A stretch of DNA of 64,000 nucleotides from Bradyrhizobium canariense (GCF_018130465.1 NZ_JAFCKJ010000010.1:124001-188000); one strand, 5' to 3'; counted from the first letter of the stretch, positions 34,771 to 43,591 are shown. The notes: generated from the letters alone by a model not told the origin. Numbers and translations: made by a program.

Positions 34771-36903
34771 TCAGTGATGCTCGTGCGTTGAACTCTTGCC
34801 GTGCGGGATCAGCAGCGCGTCGAGAGCCACGGCTCCCTCGCCCTCACTGCGCAATAGCAGCGGGTTGACGTCGATCTCTGCGATCGTGTCGGCATGCGCG
34901 GCGGCAAAGCGTGACAACGCGGCAACGGCCCGGGCCGCGGCTTCGAGGTCGGCGCGCGGCCGGCCGCGCGCACCGTCGAGCACCGCGAACGCCTTGAGCG
35001 ATTTCAGCATCGCCATTGCCTCCGCCTCGCTGACCGGCGCCATCTGCACGGCGGAGTCCTGGAGTATTTCCGCAAAGATGCCGCCGAGGCCGACCATCAC
35101 CACCGGCCCGAAGACAGGGTCGATGCGGCTGCCGAGGATGAGCTCGGCGACGCCCTTGGCCATCGGCGCAACGATCACGCCGTCGATTGTCGCGTTGGGT
35201 GCCTTGGTCGCGACGCGATCGAGCATCTGGGCATAGGCACGCCACACGTCGGCTTCCGAGCCAACGCCCACGATTACGCCACCGGCTTCCGTCTTGTGGG
35301 GCAGATCGGGCGAGGCGACTTTCAGCACCACGGGATAACCGATCTCGGTAGCAGCACGCGCCGCCGCATCCGCATCCTGCACGAGACGTTCGGCCAGCAC
35401 CGGGACACCGGCGCCGGCAAGCGCCCGCTTGGCGCCGAGTTCATGGCGGAACGCACCCTCTGCAAGCGGCTGCGCCCGTGCGACTGCCGCGGGCGCGTCC
35501 TGTGGCCGCTTCGATACAGCTTGTAATCGCACCAGGGCAGCAACGGTTGCGCAACAACCATCGAAACTTTCTACTGTCGGAAATCCCAGCGCATGCAACT
35601 CGGTCAGCGCGTCCTCCGGGCCGTCGACGCAGAGGATGACTGGACGGTGGGGAAATTGCGCGCGGATGTTGCGCAGCGTGTCCATATAGATGGAGCGCAG
35701 GCGCGGCAGATGCAGCGAGAACGGCAGCGGCAGGATCACCGTATCGGCGCGCTCGTCCGCCACCACGGCAGACATGATCTTTCCCAGGAGATCGGGTCGG
35801 CTCGACATCTGCGCCGTGGCATCGACCGGGTTGCGGGCCGATGCAAAGGGTACCAGCTCCAGAATTTGGCGCTGCGTCTCCGATCCGAGTTCCGGCAATG
35901 TCAGCCCGACCGACTGCGCCGCATCCGCGAGCAGCACACCGAAGCCGCCGGACGCCGTGAGGATCGCTACGCCCGGGCCTTTCGGCAGCCGGTCCGGCAG
36001 CAGGATCGATGCAGCGTGGCCGAGATCGATGAGCTCGTCGATGCTGCGGACGCGCACCGCGCCGTACCGGACAAACAGCGCGTCGAACACGGCGTCAGAT
36101 CCTGCCATTGCTCCGGTGTGCGAGGCCGCTGCGGCCTGACCGGCAGCGGACGTCCCGATCTTCATGGCGATGACGGGCTTGCCGGCATCACGCGCCTCCT
36201 TGAGCGCCGATATCAGGCGGCCGGCATCACGGCAGGCCTCGAGACAACACAGGATTACCTTGGTGGCGGGATCGCGCGCCAGCCAGGCAATCCCGTCGGC
36301 GATGTCGATGTCGCACTCGTTGCCTGTCGTGATGAAGCGACTGACGCCGACGCCGCGCTCGCTGGCGAGCCGCATCGTGTAGCTGCCAAGATTGCCGCTC
36401 TGCGACACGATGCCGAGCGAACCGGCGGCAGGCATACCGTGCTCGAGCACGATCGAGAACGTCGCGATGCTCTTCTCGGCAATGCTGACCGCGCCGAGAC
36501 AGTTCGGGCCAAGCACGCGCATGCCCGTCCGGCGCGCGGCCAGCCGCAGCCGCTCCTGCATCGCGCGCCCTTGCTCGCCGAGCTCGGCAAAGCCCGAGGA
36601 GAACACGACGACGCTGCGGACGCCGCGGGCGGCACACTGCTCGACGGCCTCGCTCGCGCGCTCCGCATCGACCGCGACGATGGCAAGATCCGGCGCCTCG
36701 GGTAGATCGGCGACAGAGGCGTAGGCCTTGAGGCCCTGCACCGTCGCGGCCTTCGGGTTGACCGGATAGATGCGGCCTGCATAGCCGTGGCGGCGCAGGA
36801 GATCGACCGGCCGACCGCCGATCTTGGTCGCCTCCTGCGAGGCGCCGATGATCGCGATCGACCGCGGCGACATCAGCGCGTCGAGACCTTCTCCGGGCCG
36901 CAT
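34771..36903 (-). CDS. ADP-forming acyl-CoA synthetase (CoA ligase, Pat/ACD type)
   Basis: A 710-residue single-chain enzyme with the acetyl-CoA synthetase (NDP-forming) layout: CoA-binding Rossmann domain (SIAIIGASQEATKIGGRPVD), succinyl-CoA ligase-like domain (LGPNCLGAVSIAEKSIATFS; SQSGNLGSYTMRL), the phosphohistidine loop ASHTGAMAGSDAVFDALFVR, and an ATP-grasp half from about residue 480 (GYPVVLKVASPDLPHKTEAG). It activates an acid to its CoA thioester at the cost of ATP. It lies directly after the enoyl-CoA hydratase gene (1-base gap) at the head of the operon. The substrate is not identifiable. Confidence 0.93.
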   Translation of the reverse strand: MRPGEGLDALMSPRSIAIIGASQEATKIGGRPVDLLRRHGYAGRIYPVNPKAATVQGLKAYASVADLPEAPDLAIVAVDAERASEAVEQCAARGVRSVVVFSSGFAELGEQGRAMQERLRLAARRTGMRVLGPNCLGAVSIAEKSIATFSIVLEHGMPAAGSLGIVSQSGNLGSYTMRLASERGVGVSRFITTGNECDIDIADGIAWLARDPATKVILCCLEACRDAGRLISALKEARDAGKPVIAMKIGTSAAGQAAAASHTGAMAGSDAVFDALFVRYGAVRVRSIDELIDLGHAASILLPDRLPKGPGVAILTASGGFGVLLADAAQSVGLTLPELGSETQRQILELVPFASARNPVDATAQMSSRPDLLGKIMSAVVADERADTVILPLPFSLHLPRLRSIYMDTLRNIRAQFPHRPVILCVDGPEDALTELHALGFPTVESFDGCCATVAALVRLQAVSKRPQDAPAAVARAQPLAEGAFRHELGAKRALAGAGVPVLAERLVQDADAAARAATEIGYPVVLKVASPDLPHKTEAGGVIVGVGSEADVWRAYAQMLDRVATKAPNATIDGVIVAPMAKGVAELILGSRIDPVFGPVVMVGLGGIFAEILQDSAVQMAPVSEAEAMAMLKSLKAFAVLDGARGRPRADLEAAARAVAALSRFAAAHADTIAEIDVNPLLLRSEGEGAVALDALLIPHGKSSTHEHH

Positions 36904-36904
36904 C

Positions 36905-37675
36905 TCAGCGCCCCTTGAACACCGGCGCGCGCTTCTCCAGGAAGGCCTGCCGCGCCTCCTTGGCGTCTTCCGTCTTGGATAGCGCCATCGTGATGTTCTG
37001 CTCGAAGCGATAGGCGTCGCGCGGCGGCATCAGCTCGACCATGTTCGCCGCGTTCTTGGCATACTCCATCGCGATCGGGCTCTTGGAGGCGATCTCCCGG
37101 GCAATCTTCATCGCTTCCGGGATCAGGTTCTCTTTGGTCGTGCAGGCCTCGATGATGCCGAGACGGTAGAGCTCGGCGGCCGGCACGCGGTAGCCGGTGA
37201 AGAACATGCGACGCATCAGGGAGCGGCCGAACAAGGTGTTCAACATTGCCGCACCGCCGGCGAGCCCGACGTTGATCTCGGGCATGCCGAACACCGCCTC
37301 CTCGCAGGCGTAGAAGATATCGCAGGAGGCCATCAGCCCGACTCCCGCCCCGAGCGCAACGCCGTTGATCGCCGCGATGACCGGCTTCGAACATTCGCGG
37401 ATGCAGTTGCCGGTTTCGCGCGTGATCCGGTTATGGCTGTGAAACGCGCCGATCTTTGCCGGATCCGGGCGATCCTTCAGATCCGCGCCGCTGCAAAACA
37501 CCTTTCCGGCGCCGGTCAGGATCGCGACCCTGACGTCGCTGCGCTCGGAGATCTCGTCGAACACGGCGACGATGCGGTCGCGCATCGCGCGATCGAGCGC
37601 ATTCACGGGAGGGCGGTTCAGCGTCACCAGCGCGATGTGATCGGACACTTCGAGCGTGACGATATCTCCTGACAT
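36905..37675 (-). CDS. Enoyl-CoA hydratase/isomerase family protein
   Basis: A 256-residue crotonase fold protein. VTLNRPPVNALDRAMRDRIV, LTGAGKVFCSGADLKDRPDP (oxyanion-hole loop) and INGVALGAGVGLMASCDIFY followed by AVFGMPEINVGLAGG give the active site; one Glu is present in MPEI, while the second classical Glu position is Gly-rich, so the exact chemistry (hydration, isomerisation or ring cleavage) is open. It is the first gene of the minus-strand run and starts at 37675, just downstream of two TetR-type palindromes. The frame continuing to 37753 crosses an operator and is rejected. Confidence 0.92.
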   Translation of the reverse strand: MSGDIVTLEVSDHIALVTLNRPPVNALDRAMRDRIVAVFDEISERSDVRVAILTGAGKVFCSGADLKDRPDPAKIGAFHSHNRITRETGNCIRECSKPVIAAINGVALGAGVGLMASCDIFYACEEAVFGMPEINVGLAGGAAMLNTLFGRSLMRRMFFTGYRVPAAELYRLGIIEACTTKENLIPEAMKIAREIASKSPIAMEYAKNAANMVELMPPRDAYRFEQNITMALSKTEDAKEARQAFLEKRAPVFKGR

Positions 37676-37715
37676 GCATTCCTCCTGGGCTTTTGGTTCG
37701 TCTTGCTTGTTACGC

Positions 37716-37731
37716 CTGACCGATCGGTCAG
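37716..37731. promoter_or_regulatory. TetR-type operator 1
   Basis: CTGACCGATCGGTCAG is a perfect 16-base palindrome, 41 bases upstream of the enoyl-CoA hydratase ATG on the minus strand. The same core recurs at 37794 and 39603 around the divergent binding-protein, tetR and lactonase genes. The TetR product at 38860 is the natural candidate. Confidence 0.75.
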
Positions 37732-37793
37732 CTTTCTGTACTGATATCACCAACGAGAACGACTTGCAATATCCTGCTATACCCCTATTGACC

Positions 37794-37805
37794 GACCGAT
37801 CGGTC
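37794..37805. promoter_or_regulatory. TetR-type operator 2
   Basis: GACCGATCGGTC, a perfect 12-base palindrome preceded by an extra GACC half repeat. It is 50 bases upstream of the Bug/TctC-type gene and 78 bases from operator 1, centre to centre about 76 bases, which could let one regulator control both divergent promoters. Confidence 0.75.
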
Positions 37806-37854
37806 AGCCGATAAATTCAAATCCAATCAAGGAACGACCGTGAGGAGGACGCGC

Positions 37855-38832
37855 ATGCCCAGGATCAGCCGACGCCAGGCGACAACTCTGCTCGCCGGCG
37901 CCCTCGTCGCCCCGCTTGGCGCGCCTGCGATCGTAAGGGCGCGCGCGCAGACGATCTTCATCATCGTTCCCTACGCACCCGGCGGCTCGATCGACAGCTT
38001 GATACGCTCGATCGCGAAAGCGATGGCGGAAACACTGGACCAGCCGGTCCTGGTCGACAACAAGCCAGGCGCCAACGGCATCGTCGGATCACAATATGTG
38101 GCGCGAGCGCCCAAGGACGGATCGGTGCTGCTGGCCGGCGGCACCGGCCCGATCTCGCTGAACGTGCTGCTGCGGAAGAACCTGCCCTACAAGCTCGAGG
38201 ACTTCGCCTCGGTTGCCATGCTCTGCAACGGGCCACTGTCGCTGACGGTGAACGCGCGGACACCCGCCGCCGACGTGAAGAGCTTCGTCGCCTTTGCCAA
38301 GGGACGCGACAAGCCGCTGTTCTACGCCACGCTCGGCCCGGGCAGCGTCACGCACCTGTTCGGGATCATGATGGGCAAGTCGATGGGGTTTGCCGTCACC
38401 GAGGTTGCCTATCGTAACAATCCGGCCTCCATCATGGAGACGCTGTCAGGAGAATGCGATCTCAACTTCGCGACGCCCGCCGCCGTGATCGAGCATGCGC
38501 GCGGCGGCCAGCTTCGCATCCTCGCGGTCTCCTCGGACAAGCGCATGGCGAGCTTTCCCGAGATACCGACGCTGGCCGAATCCGGCTATCCGGACCTCAC
38601 GGCATCGTTCTGGACCGCGCTGCACGCGCCGGCGGGCACGCCGCGCGATGTCATCGCGCGGCTGAACGCGGCAGCGAACGCAGCGATGCAGAAGCCCGAG
38701 ATCGCAAAGCAGCTCGAGACCGATGGCCTCATGGTCGATACCGGCGCACCGGAACGGCTCGATGCCCAATTGACCAAGGACGCCGCGCTGTGGGGACCGG
38801 TGATCAAGGCGCAAAACATCTCGCTGGAGTAA
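37855..38832 (+). CDS. TTT binding protein (Bug family, TctC)
   Basis: A 325-residue periplasmic receptor. The N-terminus PRISRRQATTLLAGALVAPL carries twin arginines and a hydrophobic stretch ending near RARA, so export is probably by Tat. The mature part has IFIIVPYAPGGSIDSLIRSI, VLVDNKPGANGIVGSQYVAR, and the Bug hallmark FPEIPTLAESGYPDL late in the chain. It delivers the organic acid to TctAB, encoded on the opposite strand. GAGGAGG lies 6 bases before ATG 37855, which decides the start; an upstream GTG at 37840 overlaps this ribosome site. Confidence 0.93.
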   Translation: MPRISRRQATTLLAGALVAPLGAPAIVRARAQTIFIIVPYAPGGSIDSLIRSIAKAMAETLDQPVLVDNKPGANGIVGSQYVARAPKDGSVLLAGGTGPISLNVLLRKNLPYKLEDFASVAMLCNGPLSLTVNARTPAADVKSFVAFAKGRDKPLFYATLGPGSVTHLFGIMMGKSMGFAVTEVAYRNNPASIMETLSGECDLNFATPAAVIEHARGGQLRILAVSSDKRMASFPEIPTLAESGYPDLTASFWTALHAPAGTPRDVIARLNAAANAAMQKPEIAKQLETDGLMVDTGAPERLDAQLTKDAALWGPVIKAQNISLE

Positions 38833-38850
38833 GGCGCGACGTTCGACTCG

Positions 38851-38883
38851 GCCGGCCGGTCAGCGTGATTTTCGCCGGCCGGC
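38851..38883. terminator. GC-rich hairpin between convergent genes
   Basis: GCCGGCC (38851-38857) pairs with GGCCGGC (38877-38883) around a 19-base loop. It lies between the receptor gene stop and the tetR stop, which are convergent, and overlaps the last tetR codons. No long T-run is present, so terminator function is only likely by place. Confidence 0.35.
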
Positions 38884-39534
38884 GCGTGGCGGCTTCGCCC
38901 CGGGAAACTCGATCAATTCGCCACTGCGCAAGCCGTTGAACAGCATGTCGAAGAAGATCTCGGCGATCTGCTCGGGCGTTGCGGACTTGTTGGGGTTGTA
39001 CCAGCGATGCATCCAATTGAGCGAGGACAGGATCAGCCGCCCGGTCATGGGAACATCGACCTTTCGGATTTCCCCGGCATCGATGGCTTCTTGGATCAGG
39101 CCGCGCAGGAAGTTCTCGAATCGATCGCGGCGCGTCAGCCGTTCCTTGTGCCGCTGCCGGTCGGGATCGTTCCAGAACGCGGTCGTGGAGGCGATCCAGG
39201 CCCAGCGGTAGCGGCGGAAGTATTCCGCCGTGGCGACCATGAACGCGCGGATCTTCTGCGACGGCGGTCCGTCGGGAATGCGATCGCGCACGAACAGATA
39301 CAGTTCGAGCGTCGAGCCGACCGCCACGCGTGCGTAGATCTCGTCCTTGTTGGAGAAGTGATGGTAGAGAAGAGACTTGGAGATGCCGCATGCGAGCGCG
39401 ATGTCGCGCATCGACGTTCCCTCGAATCCCTTGCTGGCAAACAGCCGCCCGGCCTCGGCGAGGATCTGAAGCACGCGATCCGAGGCCTCGGCCTGGTTCG
39501 CAACGCCATCCTTCATCGTTGACAGTTCAGTCAT
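38860..39534 (-). CDS. TetR-family transcriptional regulator
   Basis: A 224-residue regulator. Residues about 20-66 form the TetR HTH (ILAEAGRLFASKGFEGTSMR, DIALACGISKSLLYHHFSNK), and the rest is the helical ligand domain resembling TetR_C of KstR/FadR-like proteins (AFMVATAEYFRRYRWAWIAS). It is likely to repress the adjacent catabolic operon, transporter and its own gene, since the GACCGATCGGTC palindrome stands in each promoter. The inducer is probably an acyl-CoA or the free acid (inference). Confidence 0.9.
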   Translation of the reverse strand: MTELSTMKDGVANQAEASDRVLQILAEAGRLFASKGFEGTSMRDIALACGISKSLLYHHFSNKDEIYARVAVGSTLELYLFVRDRIPDGPPSQKIRAFMVATAEYFRRYRWAWIASTTAFWNDPDRQRHKERLTRRDRFENFLRGLIQEAIDAGEIRKVDVPMTGRLILSSLNWMHRWYNPNKSATPEQIAEIFFDMLFNGLRSGELIEFPGAKPPRAGRRKSR

Positions 39535-39602
39535 GAAATCCGCAATCCATCCGCCAGCTCCATGCCAAAACAGGCCTTACGGCACGAAACTAGGTTTTCA
39601 CC

Positions 39603-39614
39603 GACCGATCGGTC
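39603..39614. promoter_or_regulatory. TetR-type operator 3
   Basis: GACCGATCGGTC again, placed between tetR (start 39534, minus) and the SMP-30 gene (start 39643, plus). It is 69 bases from tetR and 29 bases from the lactonase ATG, suiting autoregulation plus control of the plus-strand gene. Confidence 0.75.
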
Positions 39615-39642
39615 AAGCCCGGCGAATCCCGCGCGAGGAACC

Positions 39643-40527
39643 ATGAGCGAAATCCGGATCAGCCGTATCGGCACGACGAGGGACCAGCTCGGCGAGAGCC
39701 CGGTGTGGGACGAGGCCCGCATGCGCCTCTATTGGATCGACGCGCTGGCCGGACTGATCCACTCGCTCGATCCCGCTACCGGCGACGTCACGCAGTTCAG
39801 CGCGCCCGCGCCGATCGGTTCGATGGTTCTGCGACAGGACGGCGGCGCCGTGCTGGCGCTGCGCCACGGATTTGCGCAGTATGATTTCGGCATGCGCGTA
39901 CTGACGGAAGGTCCGTCCATCGGGCTCGACGACCCGAAGGTGCGGCTGAACGACGGAAAGGCCGATCGCCACGGGCGTTTCGTGGCAGGCACAATGCACG
40001 CCGACCGCGCCCCGGATAAGGCGCCGTACGGCGGTCTCTATCGCCTGGACGCAGCAGGCGCGCTGGAATTGCTGGAGACCGACCTCGCCGTGAGCAACGG
40101 GCCGTGCTTCAGCCCCGACGGAAGGACATTCTATCTCGCGGACAGCGCCAGACGGATCATCTGGGCCTATGACTACGGTTCGGACGGCCCCCTCGCGAAC
40201 AAGCGCGTGTTCGTCAACACGGAGGCGCAGCAGTCCGGTTGCGACGGCGCGACGGTCGATTCCGAAGGGTTCCTTTGGTCCGTCCTCGTGCGCATCGGCA
40301 AGATCGCGCGGTTTGCACCGAACGGGACGATCGCGCGAACGATCGACATGCCGGTCCGTCATCCGACCAGCGTGACGTTTGGGGGGCCCGATCTGGATGT
40401 CCTGTACGTGACGTCGATCTCGCGCAGCCACGCCCTCGTGGACGACCACCCGGATGCCGGCGGCTTGTTCGCCGTCGAAGGCCTCGGCGTTCGCGGTCTG
40501 CCGGCACACAGGTTCCGCTCGGACTGA
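39643..40527 (+). CDS. SMP-30/gluconolactonase-family protein
   Basis: A 294-residue six-bladed beta-propeller. DQLGESPVWDEARMRLYWID holds the metal-binding Glu, VRLNDGKADRHGRFVAGTMH the Asn/Asp pair of the second site region, SNGPCFSPDGRTFYLADSAR the next ligand, and VTFGGPDLDVLYVTS a late blade. It probably hydrolyses a lactone with a divalent metal. The start at 39643 begins just before the first blade and has GAGGAA 5 bases upstream; the longer frame from 39562 would cross the TetR operator. Its place in the regulon suggests a lactone intermediate or by-product. Confidence 0.9.
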   Translation: MSEIRISRIGTTRDQLGESPVWDEARMRLYWIDALAGLIHSLDPATGDVTQFSAPAPIGSMVLRQDGGAVLALRHGFAQYDFGMRVLTEGPSIGLDDPKVRLNDGKADRHGRFVAGTMHADRAPDKAPYGGLYRLDAAGALELLETDLAVSNGPCFSPDGRTFYLADSARRIIWAYDYGSDGPLANKRVFVNTEAQQSGCDGATVDSEGFLWSVLVRIGKIARFAPNGTIARTIDMPVRHPTSVTFGGPDLDVLYVTSISRSHALVDDHPDAGGLFAVEGLGVRGLPAHRFRSD

Positions 40528-40543
40528 TGATCGGCTCCCTCGG

Positions 40544-41461
40544 TTACTGCGACGATCTCTTGATCTGCTGCGGCACGTTCGCCGCCATGTAGTCCACGAA
40601 GACCCTGATCTTCTCCGGCAAATAGCTGCTCTGGAGAAACGCCGCATAGATCCCTTCGTCGAAGGTAGAGTTCGTCACCCGGAAGCCCGGCAGCAGACGC
40701 ATCAGGCGCCCGCTCTTCAGCTCCTCCGCCACGGTGTAGTCGTCGAGCAAAGCGATGCCGTGGCCCGCGACGGCGAGATCGCACAACACCACGCCGTTGT
40801 TGCTGCCGAAGGACGAAGGCACGACGATCTCCTGGAGCCTGTTCCTCCGCATGAACTTCCAGACCACGTCGTCCGGGCCCATCCAATACGTCAGGCAGTT
40901 GTGGCGGGTAATCTCCTCCGGCGCCCGCAATTTCGGCATCCGCCCGACATAGTCCGGCGAAGCCACGAGAATCCGCTCGCTCCGCAGCAGCCTTCGCTGC
41001 ATCAGGCCGGGATCCTTCGGCGCAGCGATCTGGAAATCGACGTCGAATTCGTCTTCGCGGAGCAGGGTGCGCCGCTCGGACAGGCGCAGCTCCACCTTCA
41101 GCTCCGGATACAGCTTCTGAAAGCCCGGTATCAGGGGCGAGAGCACCTTGATGCCGAACAGCGTCCGCGAGTGCACCCGCAGCGTTCCGCGCGGCGCGGT
41201 CTGAAGAGCAAGCGCCGCGGCTTCGGCGTCTTCGATACCGTGCAGCACCTGCTCGGTGCGCTGGAAGAAGATCTTGCCGGCGTCGGTCAATCCGAGATGG
41301 CGCGTGCTGCGGTTCAGGAGCTGCACGCCGAGCTGCGCCTCGAGCTCGCCGATGTAGCGCGACACGGACGCCGGCGAGAGTCCGACCCGACGCCCGGCCG
41401 CGGAGAAGCTGCCCTCGCGGACGGCGCCGACGAACAATTCCATGGCCTGAAGTCGGTTCAT
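40544..41461 (-). CDS. LysR-family transcriptional regulator
   Basis: A 305-residue regulator: winged HTH at the N-terminus (MELFVGAVREGSFSAAGRRV, GLSPASVSRYIGELEAQLGV) and a two-lobe effector domain. It is convergent with the lactonase gene and divergent from the monooxygenase gene at 41583, with 121 bases between them, so it most likely controls the monooxygenase group. The intergenic bases are AT-rich but I do not fix a T-N11-A box. Confidence 0.92.
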   Translation of the reverse strand: MNRLQAMELFVGAVREGSFSAAGRRVGLSPASVSRYIGELEAQLGVQLLNRSTRHLGLTDAGKIFFQRTEQVLHGIEDAEAAALALQTAPRGTLRVHSRTLFGIKVLSPLIPGFQKLYPELKVELRLSERRTLLREDEFDVDFQIAAPKDPGLMQRRLLRSERILVASPDYVGRMPKLRAPEEITRHNCLTYWMGPDDVVWKFMRRNRLQEIVVPSSFGSNNGVVLCDLAVAGHGIALLDDYTVAEELKSGRLMRLLPGFRVTNSTFDEGIYAAFLQSSYLPEKIRVFVDYMAANVPQQIKRSSQ

Positions 41462-41582
41462 TCGATCTTTTCATATTTTGCAAAGGACATGCTCAGATTA
41501 TGCCAATTGTTCGAAAAAGCTCAAGGCCATAGCTTGCTGATAACGCGTCGCAAGAGCGACCGATTAATGGAGGACGCAACCG

Positions 41583-42674
41583 ATGGAATTCGGCGTATTC
41601 ATTCTGGCGCAGCAGCGCGGCTATCATCAGAGCTCGCAGCAGGTCATCAACAACGCGGTCGAACAGACGGTTGCCGCCGAGCACGCCGGCTTCGATACCG
41701 CATGGTACGCTGAGCACCATTTCAACAATTACAGCCTGTGCCCCTCGCCGCTGATGATGGTCGCGCATTGCGCCGGCCTGACCAAGCGGATCCGCCTCGG
41801 CTCGGCCGTCTGCGTGCTGCCGTTGTACAATCCGGCACGACTGCTCGGCGAAATCGGCTTTGCCGACACGGTCTCGAACGGCCGCCTCGATCTCGGCATC
41901 GGCTCGGGTTACCAGAAGTTCGAATTCGACCGCTTCGGCGTCGATCTCGACCATTCGCACGCATTGTTCGCCGAATTCTACGACGTGCTTCAGGCCGGCC
42001 TGCGCGACCGCATCTTCTCCTATTCGGGCGAGCACCTGAACATGCCGCCGACCGCGATCGCCGTGCGCACGGTCCAGAAGCCGATGCCGCCGATCTGGGT
42101 GACGTCCGGCCATGGCGAGACGCTCGGCCGCGCCATTCGCGACAACCACAATCTGTTCGTCACCGCGCTGCTGAACGGCCTCGACGCAATCAAGGCGCTG
42201 CGCGACCGGCTCGAGGGGATCGCAGCCAAGGAAGGACGCTCCATCGACGACACCCATTTCGGCTTCCTGCGCTGCGCCTATGCCAGCGACAACGACAGCG
42301 AGATCCAGTCGTATCTGGACAACGCGCGCTTTCAGCGCCGGCTCTCCGAAAGCCTGAAGTTCCGGCGCGCCCAGAGCGACGACGGCTATCTGATCAAGGA
42401 AGAGGCCGGCCCGAACGACATGAGCCTGGAGACGATGCGGAACAACCTGCCTGTCGGCAGCGTCAACCAGGTGATCGACCGCATGCTGGAAGAGATCAGT
42501 ATTCTCAAGCCCACCCACATCGCGCTTCAGACCCAGCTCGGCGACTTCGATCAGAGCACGATGCTGCGCCAGATCGAACTGTGGGGCAGCAAGATTATTC
42601 CGGCGATCCGGCGCGAGCTGAAGTCCAGCCAAACCGGACGCGGCACGATCGCGGGCGAAGCGGTTTCGGCATAG
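41583..42674 (+). CDS. Luciferase-like (LLM) flavin-dependent monooxygenase
   Basis: A 363-residue TIM-barrel enzyme: MEFGVFILAQQRGYHQSSQQ, GFDTAWYAEHHFNNYSLCPS (bacterial luciferase loop), RLGSAVCVLPLYNPARLLGE, and NGRLDLGIGSGYQKFEFDRF are the alkanal-monooxygenase-like family signature. It needs reduced FMN supplied by a partner; the flavin reductase gene follows 32 bases downstream. The likely reaction is insertion of oxygen into a carbonyl or C-N bond of an unknown substrate. It is the first gene of a three-gene group under the divergent LysR. Confidence 0.92.
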   Translation: MEFGVFILAQQRGYHQSSQQVINNAVEQTVAAEHAGFDTAWYAEHHFNNYSLCPSPLMMVAHCAGLTKRIRLGSAVCVLPLYNPARLLGEIGFADTVSNGRLDLGIGSGYQKFEFDRFGVDLDHSHALFAEFYDVLQAGLRDRIFSYSGEHLNMPPTAIAVRTVQKPMPPIWVTSGHGETLGRAIRDNHNLFVTALLNGLDAIKALRDRLEGIAAKEGRSIDDTHFGFLRCAYASDNDSEIQSYLDNARFQRRLSESLKFRRAQSDDGYLIKEEAGPNDMSLETMRNNLPVGSVNQVIDRMLEEISILKPTHIALQTQLGDFDQSTMLRQIELWGSKIIPAIRRELKSSQTGRGTIAGEAVSA

Positions 42675-42706
42675 CCCAGCGCCGGCGTGGTGCTCGGAGG
42701 TACATC

Positions 42707-43222
42707 ATGGGATGTCAGATCGCTCAAATCACCAATTTCCGTTCTGTCGAAGCGGCCGAATTCCGGTTGGCGATGCGAAATTTGGCGAGCGGGGTCGCTA
42801 TCGTAGCGACGGGAACAGAGACGACACGGCGCGGGCTGACGGTCAGCTCCGTCACCTCGCTCTGCTTGGATCCACCCTGCGTGCTCGTCGGCGTCAATTC
42901 GAGCTCCGAAACGCATGCCGCCATCCTCGCCAACGGCCGCTTCGGCGTCAGTCTCCTCGGCCGGGGCCAGGAGGACCTGGCGCTGCGGTTTGCCGGCGGC
43001 GCCAAGGGAGTCGAGCGCTTCGCAACGGCGCCATGGGAGCAAGGCATGCTCGACGTGCCGTTGCTCGAACCAGCGATCGGCGTGCTGGAATGTGTGCTGC
43101 ATCATCACCAGCCGGTCGGCACGCACGGTCTCTTCATCGGAAGGATCGTGGCCACGCGCGGGGGAAACGGCGATCCTCTCGTCAATTTCCACGGCGCGCT
43201 TCGAACGTTAGCTCAAGCTTAG
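42707..43222 (+). CDS. Flavin reductase (HpaC/RutF-like)
   Basis: A 171-residue FMN-binding split-barrel protein. FRLAMRNLASGVAIVATGTE, GLTVSSVTSLCLDPPCVLVG, SSETHAAILANGRFGVSLLG and LLEPAIGVLECVLHHHQPVG match the flavin reductase domain; it supplies reduced flavin to the LLM enzyme encoded just upstream. CGGAGG stands 6 bases before ATG 42707. The long frame running from 41738 is the +2 frame of the monooxygenase and is not coding before this point. Confidence 0.9.
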   Translation: MGCQIAQITNFRSVEAAEFRLAMRNLASGVAIVATGTETTRRGLTVSSVTSLCLDPPCVLVGVNSSSETHAAILANGRFGVSLLGRGQEDLALRFAGGAKGVERFATAPWEQGMLDVPLLEPAIGVLECVLHHHQPVGTHGLFIGRIVATRGGNGDPLVNFHGALRTLAQA

Positions 43223-43291
43223 TTGGACCTCCGCTGGCGACCGAATCCGACACCGGACGGATCGCGGCAAACTCACAAGAAGGCCGGCATC

Positions 43292-43591
43292 ATGATCATC
43301 GAATGCTTCCGCGATGGCGCTGTCCGATTGGACGAGCCGCTCGACTTCCGCAAGTTCAAGCTGATGCTGCATGCCGACCCGTTGCCCGGAACGCAGAGCT
43401 GGAAGGGGATTAGCCTGCTCGATGATTGTAATGCACTTGTTTCGATCGATCTGGTCCCAACGCTGACGGGCCGCCCTGACGATGCAAGTTGGGATAAGGA
43501 TTACGCAGAGATGGTCGCCAAAGCCCGTGTGCACGGCTGGATTGATGCTGAGCGAAACGCGATTCGGGCTCACATCGAACAAGTGCCTTAG
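43292..43591 (+). CDS. Small orphan protein of the LLM monooxygenase group
   Basis: A 99-residue acidic soluble protein: MIIECFRDGAVRLDEPLDFR, LLDDCNALVSIDLVPTLTGR, then WDKDYAEMVAKARVHGWIDA and a closing helix. AAGAAGG is 10 bases before ATG 43292. I recognise no domain. It follows the flavin reductase gene by about 70 bases on the same strand, so it probably serves the monooxygenase group, for example as an accessory or substrate-handling protein; this is inferred from position alone. Confidence 0.65.
   Translation: MIIECFRDGAVRLDEPLDFRKFKLMLHADPLPGTQSWKGISLLDDCNALVSIDLVPTLTGRPDDASWDKDYAEMVAKARVHGWIDAERNAIRAHIEQVP

Noticed and set aside
41738-42706. Long plus-strand frame leading into the flavin reductase
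   Set aside because: It is the alternative frame of the LLM monooxygenase; the reductase proper starts at 42707 with a good ribosome site.
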